From Streptomyces sp. Ru62 (GTDB lineage: Bacteria > Actinomycetota > Actinomycetes > Streptomycetales > Streptomycetaceae), in the NCBI RefSeq assembly GCF_002920615.1, contig NZ_PQSU01000014.1, positions 1 to 64,000 on the forward strand: 64,000 nucleotides of DNA. Reading direction: 5' to 3'. The notes below the pieces were generated by a model. That model had not been told where the DNA came from. It saw nothing but the letters and a program-made list of their open reading frames with translations, and did not search any database. The translations under genes were made by a program, and so were the position numbers. Positions 1 through 7,967 of this stretch are shown here, one piece after another; position 1 is the first letter of the stretch; every line of letters begins with the position of its first letter.

Positions 1-85
1 CTGTGACCAGATACAGCGTGCCGATCGTCTTGTGATCGGTGCTGGTGAGCCACTGCACGGCTCTGGTGTCTCGGATCCTCTTCAC
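1..85 (-). CDS. ctaD: Cytochrome c oxidase subunit I (5' end only, runs off the window)
   Basis: The reverse strand encodes the N-terminus of haem-copper oxidase subunit I: a short basic leader, then WLTSTDHKTIGTLYLVT. The TDHKxIGxLY motif precedes the first membrane helix of aa3-type CtaD, the catalytic subunit that reduces O2 in the plasma membrane. Only about 28 codons are inside the window. The GTG at 85 (V-K-R-I-R-D) is my preferred start; a second in-frame GTG lies at 58 and the frame is also open upstream, so the start is uncertain. It is divergent from the sigma factor at 192. Whether it is the main ctaD or a second copy cannot be told here; the sigma-factor neighbour rather than other cytochrome genes hints at a paralogue. 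Confidence 0.75.
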   Translation of the reverse strand, partial: MKRIRDTRAVQWLTSTDHKTIGTLYLVT

Positions 86-115
86 GCCCCGCCTGTGTCC
101 GCGCCCGGCCCGCGG

Positions 116-161
116 GTCACACTCGGGGGACGCGAGGAGCATCACGGAAGAAGGGTGTGAC
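116..161. promoter_or_regulatory. Long-range dyad GTCACAC...GTGTGAC in the ctaD-sigma divergent region
   Basis: A perfect 7-bp inverted repeat (116-122 and 155-161) separated by 32 nt sits between the divergent oxidase and sigma-factor genes. It could be a pair of half-sites for a regulator of either gene. No experimentally known consensus is matched that I recognise. Confidence 0.25.
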
Positions 162-191
162 GATCCGGGGGGTGCCGGACACGAACCGAGC

Positions 192-950
192 ATGAGCAAC
201 GACGAGATCTTCGCCGCTGCCTATCGCGAGCACTACTGGGCGGTCAGCCGTTATGTCGCCAGGCGACTGCAGGGGCGGACCGACGAGGTGGAGGAAGTGG
301 TGGCGGAGGTGTTCACGGTCGCCTGGCGGCGCCGGGCCGACCTGCCGGCCGCGCCGCTGCCCTGGCTGTACGGGGTGGCCCGGAACTGCCTGGCCAACGC
401 GGTACGCGGCTACGGGCGCCGGCGCCGGCTGGTGGACCGGCTGGGCAACGACGAGACCGCGCACGGCCGGCACATCGCGGCAGGCCCCGACGCGGAGGCA
501 CCGGGCGCCTGGGTGCACGAGGCCCTGGACCGGCTCTCCCCGGCCGACCAGGAGATCCTGCGCCTCGCCGCCTGGGAGGAACTCGGCGCCGAGGAGATCG
601 CGGTCGCCCTCGGCTGCGGTCGCCGGGCGGCAGCCATGCGCCTGCACCGTGCCCGCCGCCGCCTGCGCACGGAGATCGACCGCCTGTGCCCCGCGGCACC
701 GCCGGCACACACACCGCCGCCCGGGCTGCGGCGCCTGAGCCCCGCGGCACCGTCGCCGGAAGCGCCGCCCGAGCCGCGCCCCGGCGAACCGTCGCCCGAG
801 GTGCCCGCTGGGGGGCCGTCGCTCGGAGCGCTGCCCGAGGTGGCCCCGGGGGGACCGGCGCCCGACGGCGGTGCCCGCCGGGACCGGCGATCCTCCAGCC
901 CCGCGCCCACCACCGGCGCATGCCTGTGCAAGGACCCCCGACATGCCTGA
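192..950 (+). CDS. RNA polymerase sigma factor, sigma-70/ECF type, with Pro-rich C-terminal tail
   Basis: A 252-residue product. Residues about 8-75 look like sigma region 2 (YREHYWAVSRYV...VAEVFTVAWRR...PWLYGVARN). Residues about 112-162 look like region 4 (ALDRLSPADQEILRLAAWEELGAEEIAVALG...RLHRARRRL), the -35-binding helix-turn-helix. The last 80 or so residues are a low-complexity Pro/Gly/Glu tail outside the usual ECF architecture. The ATG at 192 is preferred because region 2 starts right after it; the open frame extends further upstream without family features. The stop overlaps the next gene by 8 nt, so the two are translationally coupled and the downstream membrane protein is probably a functional partner. 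Confidence 0.85.
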   Translation: MSNDEIFAAAYREHYWAVSRYVARRLQGRTDEVEEVVAEVFTVAWRRRADLPAAPLPWLYGVARNCLANAVRGYGRRRRLVDRLGNDETAHGRHIAAGPDAEAPGAWVHEALDRLSPADQEILRLAAWEELGAEEIAVALGCGRRAAAMRLHRARRRLRTEIDRLCPAAPPAHTPPPGLRRLSPAAPSPEAPPEPRPGEPSPEVPAGGPSLGALPEVAPGGPAPDGGARRDRRSSSPAPTTGACLCKDPRHA

Positions 951-1917
951 CGAACTCGAACTTCTCCGGCGCGCCAACCCCGTACCGGACGACGGGCCGC
1001 ACTTCGGTGACGGGCCCCTGGACCAGCACGCCGAGTGGCGGCTCGATCGTCTGCTGCGTCAACCCCTCCCGACGCGCCGCGTCCCCCGCGCCCGGTTGCT
1101 GTGGGGCCTCGCCGCCACGGGCGTCGTAGTGGTGACCGCGCTCGCCGCGCTGGTCGGCGGGCCGAACACCCAGCCCGCCCTCGCCGCGCCCCGGCCGCTG
1201 ACCGTGCGCGCCGACTCCACGCCCGTCCCGCTGACACGGCTGGCCGAACTGGCAGCGACCGCCGCCGCCGACGGCTCGCCGCGCCTGCGCAAGGGCACGC
1301 ACGTGCAGTCGTGGAGCCTGAGCATGACCGACGGCAAACCCCCCGTCACCCTGCCCGAGGAGCGGGTGGTGCGCTGGCGCGCGGACGACAGCCACACCGA
1401 GCTGGTCGTGGCGACCGACCCGCGCCGGCCGGGACGCCCGGTCCTCACCGACGAGGGCGGAGACCCCCGCGTGGTGGCCGACGGCCACGTCCTCAGCCGG
1501 ACCACCTACCCGCCGAGCTGGAGTGACGCCCCGCCCGAGGCACCGCCGCCGCACACCCCGGCCGCCCTGCGCGCCTACCTCACCGAGACCGCCCGTACCG
1601 GCTCACTGGGCACCCCACAGCTCCTCGACGCCGTCGGGGAGCTGCTGGACCACTGGACGCTGGGCGCCCGCGAGTCCGCGGCACTCGTCGAGGTCCTCGC
1701 GGACGCCAAGGGCCTGCGGGCCGTGGGACAGGTGACCGACCGCCTCGGCCGCCTCGGGCAGGCGTACGTGTACGAGGGCGAGGGCAGCCGGCAGATGCTG
1801 ATCCTCGACCCACGCACCGGCACCGTCCTCGGCCTGGAGACCACCTTCACCCGGGACGCCCCCGAGTACGGCGTCGAGGCGGGGGACGTCATGGACTACA
1901 GCGCCTGGATGCGCTGA
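943..1917 (+). CDS. CU044_5270-type membrane protein, partner of the sigma factor
   Basis: A 324-residue protein with a short cytoplasmic N-terminus (MPDELELLRRANPV...), one transmembrane segment at about residues 55-75 (LLWGLAATGVVVVTALAALVG) and a long extracytoplasmic domain. The N-terminal pattern and single anchor match CU044_5270-family proteins, which are usually encoded directly after ECF sigma factors in actinomycetes and may act as anti-sigma or sensor partners; that role is inference. The start codon lies 8 nt inside the sigma gene, so one mRNA is expected to make both. Confidence 0.7.
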   Translation: MPDELELLRRANPVPDDGPHFGDGPLDQHAEWRLDRLLRQPLPTRRVPRARLLWGLAATGVVVVTALAALVGGPNTQPALAAPRPLTVRADSTPVPLTRLAELAATAAADGSPRLRKGTHVQSWSLSMTDGKPPVTLPEERVVRWRADDSHTELVVATDPRRPGRPVLTDEGGDPRVVADGHVLSRTTYPPSWSDAPPEAPPPHTPAALRAYLTETARTGSLGTPQLLDAVGELLDHWTLGARESAALVEVLADAKGLRAVGQVTDRLGRLGQAYVYEGEGSRQMLILDPRTGTVLGLETTFTRDAPEYGVEAGDVMDYSAWMR

Positions 1918-2286
1918 CCGGCGAGGCATGGCGCTGCCCGGCGACGCCGACCGGCGCTCCGCCGCCTGGGGTTGCTCGGCGACGCCTGGCGGTGCCCCGG
2001 CCCGGGTGTGGCGCTGCCCGCCCGGCGCTGGTCGGCGACGTCTGGTGGTGCCGTGAGCGGTGTCGCGCGGACCCGCCTGCCCGGGGTTGTCCGGCGCGGC
2101 CGGGCGGTGACCCGGTCCGTGTGGTGCCCGGCTGCCCGGCCGTCCGGGGCTGGTCGGCGATGCGCTGCCAGTGATCCGTGCCGTACGGTGCTGACCCGCC
2201 GCCCGCCGCTGCCCGGCGACGCCGGCCGGCGGTCCGCCCGGCCCGGCACTGCCCCACGACGCCCACCGCTGAACCCCTACTGCCCC
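1918..2286. repeat. Gene-free spacer with degenerate GC-rich repeats
   Basis: The 369 nt between the membrane-protein gene and the end of folD hold no credible gene. Variants of a short unit of the type CGGCGACG-(c/t)-CTGG(c/t)GGTGCC recur irregularly (for example near 1930, 1978, 2035, 2156 and 2215), mixed with CCCGGCC runs. The region probably separates convergent transcripts; no clear single terminator hairpin was found. Confidence 0.4.
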
Positions 2287-3135
2287 CTACACCCCCAGCT
2301 GCCGGGCGGCGGCCGTCACCGTTTGGTCCAGGAGCGTGGCGATCGTCATCGGGCCGACGCCGCCCGGTACCGGGGTGATCAGCGACGCCCGCTCCACGGC
2401 CGAGTCGAAGTCGACGTCGCCGACGTTCCCCGGGTTGTAGCCCGCGTCGATGACGACCGCGCCCGGCTTGATGTCCTGCCCGCGGATCAGTCGCGGCCGG
2501 CCGACCGCGGCCACGACGATGTCGGCCTCGCGGACCACGGCCGAGAGCTCGCTGGTGCGCGAGTGGCAGTAGGTCACGGTCGCGTCCCGGGCGAGCAGCA
2601 GCATGCCCACCGGCTTGCCGAGGATCGCGCTGCGGCCGACCACCACGGCCCGCTTCCCGGCCGGGTCGATGCCGTACTCGTCGAGCAGCCGCAGGATGCC
2701 GCCCGGCGTGGCGGAGACGAAGCCCGGCAGCCCGAAGCTCATCGCGGAGAACGACGCGAAGGTGACACCGTCGACGTCCTTCTCCGGCGCGATCGCCTCG
2801 AACGCGGCCCGCTCGTCGATGTGGTCGCCCACCGGGTGCTGGAGCAGAATGCCGTGCACGCCCGGGTCGGCGGACAACTCCCGCAGAGTGGTGACGAGTT
2901 CGTCGGTCGTGGTGGTCGCGGGCAGGGCGACGTGCCGGGACTCGATGCCGGCCTTGCGGCTGCGGTTCTGCTTCATCCGGACGTACGTCACGGACGCCGG
3001 GTCCTCGCCGACCAGCACGGTCGCCAGACACGGCGCGGTTCCGGTGCGCTCGGTGAGAGCGGCGGCCTTCTTCGCGGTGTCCTCGACGATGCGGCGGGCG
3101 GGCGCGGTGCCGTCCATCAGACGGGCCTGGGTCAT
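2287..3135 (-). CDS. folD: FolD-like methylenetetrahydrofolate dehydrogenase/cyclohydrolase, divergent paralogue
   Basis: 282 residues, normal FolD length. The family interconverts 5,10-methylene-, 5,10-methenyl- and 10-formyl-tetrahydrofolate in the cytosol using NADP. Seen: the catalytic YVRMK (Tyr51, Lys55), KDVDG near 119-123, the nucleotide-site GRSAILGKPVG near 168-177 and the C-terminal TPVPGGVGPMT. Two usually invariant motifs are changed: QLPLP reads QHPVG and PCTPxG reads SATPGG. That suggests a second FolD with altered substrate pocket rather than the housekeeping copy. The ATG at 3135 has AGGAG 8 nt upstream; an in-frame GTG at 3144 lies too close to that site. Mycothiol-dependent formaldehyde genes lie 1.2 kb away, so a one-carbon detoxification role is possible but unproven. 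Confidence 0.85.
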   Translation of the reverse strand: MTQARLMDGTAPARRIVEDTAKKAAALTERTGTAPCLATVLVGEDPASVTYVRMKQNRSRKAGIESRHVALPATTTTDELVTTLRELSADPGVHGILLQHPVGDHIDERAAFEAIAPEKDVDGVTFASFSAMSFGLPGFVSATPGGILRLLDEYGIDPAGKRAVVVGRSAILGKPVGMLLLARDATVTYCHSRTSELSAVVREADIVVAAVGRPRLIRGQDIKPGAVVIDAGYNPGNVGDVDFDSAVERASLITPVPGGVGPMTIATLLDQTVTAAARQLGV

Positions 3136-3317
3136 GCTGCACACTCCTGAGCTGGATCGACTCTCCTCGCCCAGGCGCGCGGCAACCGACGCGGACCGCT
3201 CCCCGGTGGTGCTCCACCTCAGCGCCAGTCACGGCCCGCGTACAGCGTAACCGAGGGTGCGTACGACCTGCGGACCCCGCTCGGCCTCCTTCCGCTCCCG
3301 CCGTACCCGGCCGGGGC

Positions 3318-3683
3318 CTACTCGTCCCAGGCCTGGATGATCAGCTGATCGGTGATCTTGCCGTCCCGCAGGGTGACCATCGACTCGGCGAGGACCCGGG
3401 TGCCGTCCCCGTACTCGCAGGACTCGCTGTAGGCCGCCTGGTCGCCCTGGACGACGCACCGGTCCAGCCTGTGCGTCATGTCGCGGCTGTAGATGTCGTC
3501 CAGCAGTTCGGCGATCTGGCTGCGACCGTGCAGGACCGTGGGATGGCTGGGCTGGTTGTTGCGGTCGACGATGCGGATCTCCGCGTCGTCCGCGTAGAGC
3601 GACAGAAGGTTGTTGCCGGTGTTGCCCTCGATGGCCCGGCGCAGTGTGTCGGTGTCGAAGGCGGACCCCGCCGCGGTACCCAT
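3318..3683 (-). CDS. NTF2-like/SnoaL-type protein
   Basis: 121 residues with the cone-shaped NTF2-like pattern: an N-terminal helix (DTDTLRRAIEGNTGNNLLSLYADDAEIRIVD), then alternating strands ending in VTLRDGKITDQLIIQAW. The family includes small-molecule isomerases, hydratases and non-enzymatic proteins, so no substrate can be assigned. The start at 3683 is fixed by a strong GAAGGAGGT site 4 nt upstream. It stands alone on the reverse strand between folD and a small secreted-protein gene. Confidence 0.75.
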   Translation of the reverse strand: MGTAAGSAFDTDTLRRAIEGNTGNNLLSLYADDAEIRIVDRNNQPSHPTVLHGRSQIAELLDDIYSRDMTHRLDRCVVQGDQAAYSESCEYGDGTRVLAESMVTLRDGKITDQLIIQAWDE

Positions 3684-3872
3684 GGTGACCTCCTTCAGGT
3701 GCCCGTGTGGTCCAGGTGCCCGTGCGGTCCGGCCAGGAGCGGGCCGCACGGGCCCACCTCCGAGACTCCTCCGCCCCGGCGGCCCCGGCAAGCCCGGCCG
3801 CGCGCTCCACCTCCCGGGTGAGCGCGGCCCGCCGCCCGTGTCCGCCCGGGGCCCGTCGCCGTTGCTGAAGGC

Positions 3873-4175
3873 ATGATCTCAACACGACGTATCGCCGCCG
3901 CCGTCGGTCTGGCCGCCGGGATCGCCGGCCTCGCCGTACCCCAGGCGAACGCGGCCGGCACCGGCGCACCGCTCGTCGGGAAGCTCGGCGCGCTGAGCAC
4001 GCTGGACTCGCTCGCCGTCGGTGACCTCCCGGCGGAGCAGCGGGGCCGGGTGCCGCGGCCCACAGAGCAGTTGCAGGAGCTGAAGCACCTGAAGGAGCTG
4101 AACCGGCTCAACCAGGTGGAGCAGGTCCTCGCGCCCGCCGCGCCGGTGCTCGGTCTGGTCGGCGCCATCCACTGA
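3873..4175 (+). CDS. Small secreted protein, function unknown
   Basis: A 100-residue protein with an obvious Sec signal peptide (MISTRRIAAAVGLAAGIAGLAVPQANA, cleavage expected after ANA at about residue 27). The mature part of about 73 residues ends in a short amphipathic helix (EQLQELKHLKELNRLNQVEQVL) and contains no cysteines. It resembles other small exported proteins of Streptomyces but I cannot name a family. A terminator follows 17 nt after the stop, so it is monocistronic. Confidence 0.7.
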   Translation: MISTRRIAAAVGLAAGIAGLAVPQANAAGTGAPLVGKLGALSTLDSLAVGDLPAEQRGRVPRPTEQLQELKHLKELNRLNQVEQVLAPAAPVLGLVGAIH

Positions 4176-4191
4176 TCCCGCCCCCCGGCAC

Positions 4192-4218
4192 GAGGGCCGT
4201 CCCGTCGGGGCGGCCCTC
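4192..4218 (+). terminator. Rho-independent-type hairpin
   Basis: An 8-bp perfect stem, GAGGGCCG (4192-4199) with CGGCCCTC (4211-4218), extended by an inner CCCG/CGGG pair. It lies 17 nt after the secreted-protein stop and before mscR. There is no long U tract, as is common in Streptomyces. Confidence 0.7.
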
Positions 4219-4337
4219 ACCGCTGCCCGGGACCGCCGCGTCCGGAAAGATCCACGAACCACCTCGTGGTCCGCCCCGCTACCGATCGGTCGCGCGTAGT
4301 GTCGGTGGTGAAGGCAAACGAAGGAAGGAACCAGACC

Positions 4338-5426
4338 ATGGCGCAGGAAGTCCGCGGCGTGATCGCGCCGGGCAAGGACGAGGCCGTACGGGTCGAGACG
4401 ATCGTGGTGCCGGACCCGGGGCCCGGCGAGGCCGTCGTACGCGTCCAGGCCTGCGGCGTCTGTCATACCGATCTGCACTACAAGCAGGGTGGCATCTCGG
4501 ACGACTTCCCCTTCCTGCTCGGTCACGAGGCCGCCGGTGTGGTGGAGTCGGTCGGCGAGGGCGTCACCGACGTCGCCCCCGGCGACTTCGTCGTCCTGAA
4601 CTGGCGTGCGGTGTGCGGGCAGTGCCGCGCCTGTCTGCGCGGCCGGCCCTGGTACTGCTTCAACACCCACAACGCACGGCAGAAGATGACCCTCGCCGCC
4701 ACCGGCCAGGAGCTGTCCCCGGCCCTGGGGATCGGCGCCTTCGCCGAGAAGACGCTCGTCGCGGCCGGCCAGTGCACCAAGGTCGACCCGGCCGTCTCCC
4801 CGGCGGTCGCGGGCCTCCTCGGCTGCGGGGTGATGGCCGGCATCGGCGCGGCGATCAACACCGGGAACGTGGGACGTGGCGACTCGGTCGCCGTCATCGG
4901 CTGCGGCGGTGTCGGCGACGCGGCCGTCGCCGGGTCGAACCTGGCCGGCGCGGCGAGGATCATCGCGGTGGACATCGACGACCGCAAGCTGGAGAAGGCC
5001 CGCACGCTGGGCGCCACCCACACCGTCAACTCCAAGGAGACCGACCCGGTCGAGGCGATCCGCGAGCTGACCGGCGGCTTCGGCGCCGACGTCGTCATCG
5101 AGGCCGTCGGCCGCCCGGAGACCTACCGGCAGGCGTTCTACGCCCGTGACCTCGCCGGAACCGTCGTCCTCGTCGGCGTCCCCACCCCCGAGATGAAGCT
5201 CGAACTGCCCCTCCTGGACGTCTTCGGCCGCGGCGGCGCCCTCAAGTCCTCCTGGTACGGCGACTGCCTGCCCAGCCGGGACTTCCCCATGCTGATCGAC
5301 CTCCACCTGCAAGGCCGCCTGCCGCTCGACGCGTTCGTCACCGAGACGCTCCAACTGGACCAGGTGGAGCAGGCCTTCGAGCGGATGCACCACGGTGACG
5401 TGCTGCGTTCGGTGGTGGTGCTGTGA
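4338..5426 (+). CDS. mscR: S-(hydroxymethyl)mycothiol dehydrogenase
   Basis: 362 residues, zinc-dependent medium-chain alcohol dehydrogenase. It oxidises the adduct of formaldehyde and mycothiol to S-formylmycothiol with NAD, in the cytosol. Seen: catalytic zinc ligands Cys42 (ACGVCHTD) and His63 (LGHEAAG), structural zinc cysteines 93, 96, 99 and 107 (CGQCRACLRGRPWYC), and the NAD motif GCGGVGDAA near 188-196. The WRAVCGQC/RPWYCFNTHNA signature is typical of the mycothiol enzyme rather than ordinary alcohol dehydrogenases. ATG at 4338 follows AAGGAAGGA. The stop overlaps the next start by 1 nt, forming a two-gene formaldehyde-detoxification operon. Confidence 0.92.
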   Translation: MAQEVRGVIAPGKDEAVRVETIVVPDPGPGEAVVRVQACGVCHTDLHYKQGGISDDFPFLLGHEAAGVVESVGEGVTDVAPGDFVVLNWRAVCGQCRACLRGRPWYCFNTHNARQKMTLAATGQELSPALGIGAFAEKTLVAAGQCTKVDPAVSPAVAGLLGCGVMAGIGAAINTGNVGRGDSVAVIGCGGVGDAAVAGSNLAGAARIIAVDIDDRKLEKARTLGATHTVNSKETDPVEAIRELTGGFGADVVIEAVGRPETYRQAFYARDLAGTVVLVGVPTPEMKLELPLLDVFGRGGALKSSWYGDCLPSRDFPMLIDLHLQGRLPLDAFVTETLQLDQVEQAFERMHHGDVLRSVVVL

Positions 5427-6055
5427 TGGCCGTGCGCATCGAACGCCTCGTCACCCCGGGCCAGTTCACCCTCGACGGCGGCACCTGGGACGTGGAGAAC
5501 AACGTGTGGATCGTCGGCGACGACCACGAGGTGATCGTCATCGACGCCGCCCACGACGCCGAGGCCATCGCCCGCGCCGTCGACGGCCGCCGGCTGACCG
5601 CCATCGTGTGCACGCACGCCCACAACGACCACATCAACGCGGCACCGGAACTCGCCGAGCTCACCGGCGCGACGATCTGGCTGCACCCCGACGACCTGGC
5701 GCTGTGGAAGCAGACCCACCCGCACCGGGACCCCGACCGGCACCTCCTCGACGGCCAGGTCATCGAGGCCGCCGGCGCCGACCTCACCGTCCTGCACACC
5801 CCGGGGCACGCCCCCGGCGCCGTCTGCCTGTACGACCCGGGCCTCGGCACCGTGTTCACGGGCGACACCCTCTTCAAGGGCGGCCCCGGAGCCACCGGCC
5901 GCTCCTACTCGCACTTCCCGACCATCATCGACTCCCTCCGCAACCGCCTCCTCACCCTCCCGCCGGAGACCAAGGTCCTCACCGGGCACGGGGACGGCAC
6001 CACCATCGGCGACGAGGCCCCCCACCTGGAGGAGTGGATCGCCCGCGGCCACTGA
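5426..6055 (+). CDS. Metallo-beta-lactamase-fold hydrolase, probable S-formylmycothiol or related thioester hydrolase
   Basis: 209 residues with the metallo-beta-lactamase/glyoxalase II fold. The metal-binding motif THAHNDH is at about 63-69, followed by HTPGHAPG near 123-130, TGDTLF near 148 and the final His in LTGHGDG near 190. Start ambiguity: ATG 5426 shares its A with the mscR stop, while GTG 5423 would give a 4-nt GTGA overlap. Translational coupling to mscR is a frequent arrangement in mycothiol producers and suggests it releases the acid from the mycothiol thioester; that step is inferred from context. Confidence 0.85.
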   Translation: MAVRIERLVTPGQFTLDGGTWDVENNVWIVGDDHEVIVIDAAHDAEAIARAVDGRRLTAIVCTHAHNDHINAAPELAELTGATIWLHPDDLALWKQTHPHRDPDRHLLDGQVIEAAGADLTVLHTPGHAPGAVCLYDPGLGTVFTGDTLFKGGPGATGRSYSHFPTIIDSLRNRLLTLPPETKVLTGHGDGTTIGDEAPHLEEWIARGH

Positions 6056-6205
6056 GCCGGAGGACACCGAGCCCGGCGGACACCGGGTCGCGCGGCGACA
6101 CACCGCTGGGGCCCGCGTAAAAGCCGACAGAAGATGTCCGGCTTCCCGGCGACAGTGGACGACGACAGCAGTCGTACCGCAGTCGTACCGCACGGGAGGC
6201 CGTAC

Positions 6206-7120
6206 ATGTCAGGACCGCTGGAAGGCAAGGTGGCGCTGGTCGCCGGGGCGACCCGGGGCGCCGGACGGGGCATCGCCGTCGAACTCGGCGCGGCCGGCGC
6301 CACCGTCTACGTCACCGGCCGCAGCACCCGCGCCCACCGCTCGGAGTACGACCGCCCCGAGACCGTCGAGGACACCGCCGACCTCGTCACCGCGGCCGGC
6401 GGACAGGGCATCGCCGTGGCCGCCGACCACCTCGACAAGACCGCCGTACGCGACCTGGTGGACCGCGTCGCGGACGAGCGGGGGCGTCTCGACGTCCTCG
6501 TCAACGACATCTGGGGCGGCGAGAACCTCTTCGAGTGGGACACCCCCGTGTGGGAGCACGACCTCGACAACGGCCTCCGACTGCTCCGTCTCGCGGTCGA
6601 GACCCACGCCGTCACCAGCCACTACGCCCTGCCGCTGCTGCTGCGACACCCCGGCGGACTGGTCGTGGAGGTCACCGACGGCACCGCCGAGTACAACCGC
6701 GACACCTACCGGGTGAACTTCTTCTACGACCTCGCCAAGACCTCCGTCCTGCGCATGGCCTTCGCGCTCGGCCATGAACTCGGCCCGCGCGGTGCCACCG
6801 CCGTCGCCCTCACCCCTGGCTGGATGCGCTCGGAGCTCATGCTCGACGCGTACGGCGTCCGCGAGGAGAACTGGCGGGACGCCCTGGCGCGCGAACCCCA
6901 CTTCGCCATCTCCGAGACCCCCCGTTTCACCGGCCGGGCCGTCGCCGCCCTGGCCGCCGATCCCGACGTGGCCCGGTTCAACGGCCGGTCGCTGTCCAGC
7001 GGCGGCCTCGCCCGGGTGTACGGCTTCACCGACCTCGACGGCAGCCGGCCGGACGCCTGGCGGTACCTGGTCGAGGTGCAGGACGCGGGCAAGCCGGCGG
7101 ACGTCACCGGCTACCGGTGA
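6206..7120 (+). CDS. Short-chain dehydrogenase/reductase (DHRS1-like), unusual active site
   Basis: 304 residues. The Rossmann motif GATRGAGRG (14-22) shows an NAD(P)-dependent SDR, and the catalytic Tyr/Lys pair is YDLAK (Tyr174, Lys178). The strand that normally carries the catalytic Ser reads VVEVTDGTAEY, so Thr or Asp stands where Ser is expected. The insertions around WGGENLFEWDTPVWE and the C-terminal RFNGRSLSSGGLARVYGF resemble DHRS1-like SDRs. Start at 6206 is set by GGGAGG 6 nt upstream. Substrate unknown. A second SDR follows after 52 nt and could be cotranscribed. Confidence 0.8.
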   Translation: MSGPLEGKVALVAGATRGAGRGIAVELGAAGATVYVTGRSTRAHRSEYDRPETVEDTADLVTAAGGQGIAVAADHLDKTAVRDLVDRVADERGRLDVLVNDIWGGENLFEWDTPVWEHDLDNGLRLLRLAVETHAVTSHYALPLLLRHPGGLVVEVTDGTAEYNRDTYRVNFFYDLAKTSVLRMAFALGHELGPRGATAVALTPGWMRSELMLDAYGVREENWRDALAREPHFAISETPRFTGRAVAALAADPDVARFNGRSLSSGGLARVYGFTDLDGSRPDAWRYLVEVQDAGKPADVTGYR

Positions 7121-7172
7121 AACCGGGCGCAGAACCGGTGAAAGCGCGTCCGGGGGGCCGTACCGTCGGCCC

Positions 7173-7964
7173 ATGACTGATCCGACTCGCTTCGCAGGAC
7201 ACGGAGTTCTCGTCACGGGCGGCGCCCGCGGCATCGGTGCGGCCGTCGCCCGGCGCATCGCCGAGGAGGGCGGCCGGGTGCTGGTCACCGACCGGGACCT
7301 GCCCGAGGCGGAACGGACCGCCTCCGCCCTGCGCCGACAGGGCCTCGCCGCCGAGGCGTTCGCGTGTGACGTGGCCGACCGCGCCGCCGTCGAGGCGGCC
7401 GTCGCCCACGCCGTCACCGCGTTCGGCTCGCTCGACGTGCTGGTCAACAGCGCCGCCCACTGCACCTCGGACGCCCCGCTCTTCGAGGACGACCCCGACG
7501 AGGCCTGGGCGCGCGACCTCGACATCACCCTCACGGGCGCCTACCGCTGCTGTCGCGCCGCCCTGCCGCACCTCGCCGCCTCCGGGCGCGGGACGATCGT
7601 CAGCGTCGGCTCCGTCAACGGCGTGCAGGACTTCGGCAACCACGGCTACAGCGCCGCCAAGGCCGGCCTCGGCTCGCTCACCCGCACCCTCGCCGGGCAC
7701 GCGGCACCCCGGGGCGTGCGGGTCAACCTGGTCGTGCCGGGCACGGTCCGCACCTCGGCGTGGGAAGGACGCGACGACGAACTCGACGCCGTCCGCCCCC
7801 TCTACCCGCTCGGCCGGGTCGGCGAGCCGGAGGACATCGCCGCCGCCGTCGCCTTCCTCGCCTCGCGCGACGCCGCCTGGATCACCGGGACCTCCCTCCT
7901 CGTCGACGGCGGCCTCACGGCCGTCAACACCGGCTTCCGCGCGGCCGTGCGGCACACCTCCTGA
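7173..7964 (+). CDS. Short-chain dehydrogenase/reductase, classical
   Basis: 263 residues with all classical SDR landmarks: TGGARGIG cofactor motif near 16-23, NSAAH near 92-96, catalytic Ser in IVSVGS, YSAAK (Tyr/Lys), the PG motif VVPGTVRT and the C-terminal ITGTSLLVDGG, typical of FabG-like enzymes. It probably oxidises or reduces a hydroxyl/ketone group using NAD(P). The ATG at 7173 has only a weak purine stretch upstream. It is convergent with the PLP decarboxylase gene, only 3 nt from its stop. Confidence 0.85.
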   Translation: MTDPTRFAGHGVLVTGGARGIGAAVARRIAEEGGRVLVTDRDLPEAERTASALRRQGLAAEAFACDVADRAAVEAAVAHAVTAFGSLDVLVNSAAHCTSDAPLFEDDPDEAWARDLDITLTGAYRCCRAALPHLAASGRGTIVSVGSVNGVQDFGNHGYSAAKAGLGSLTRTLAGHAAPRGVRVNLVVPGTVRTSAWEGRDDELDAVRPLYPLGRVGEPEDIAAAVAFLASRDAAWITGTSLLVDGGLTAVNTGFRAAVRHTS

Positions 7965-7967
7965 CCC

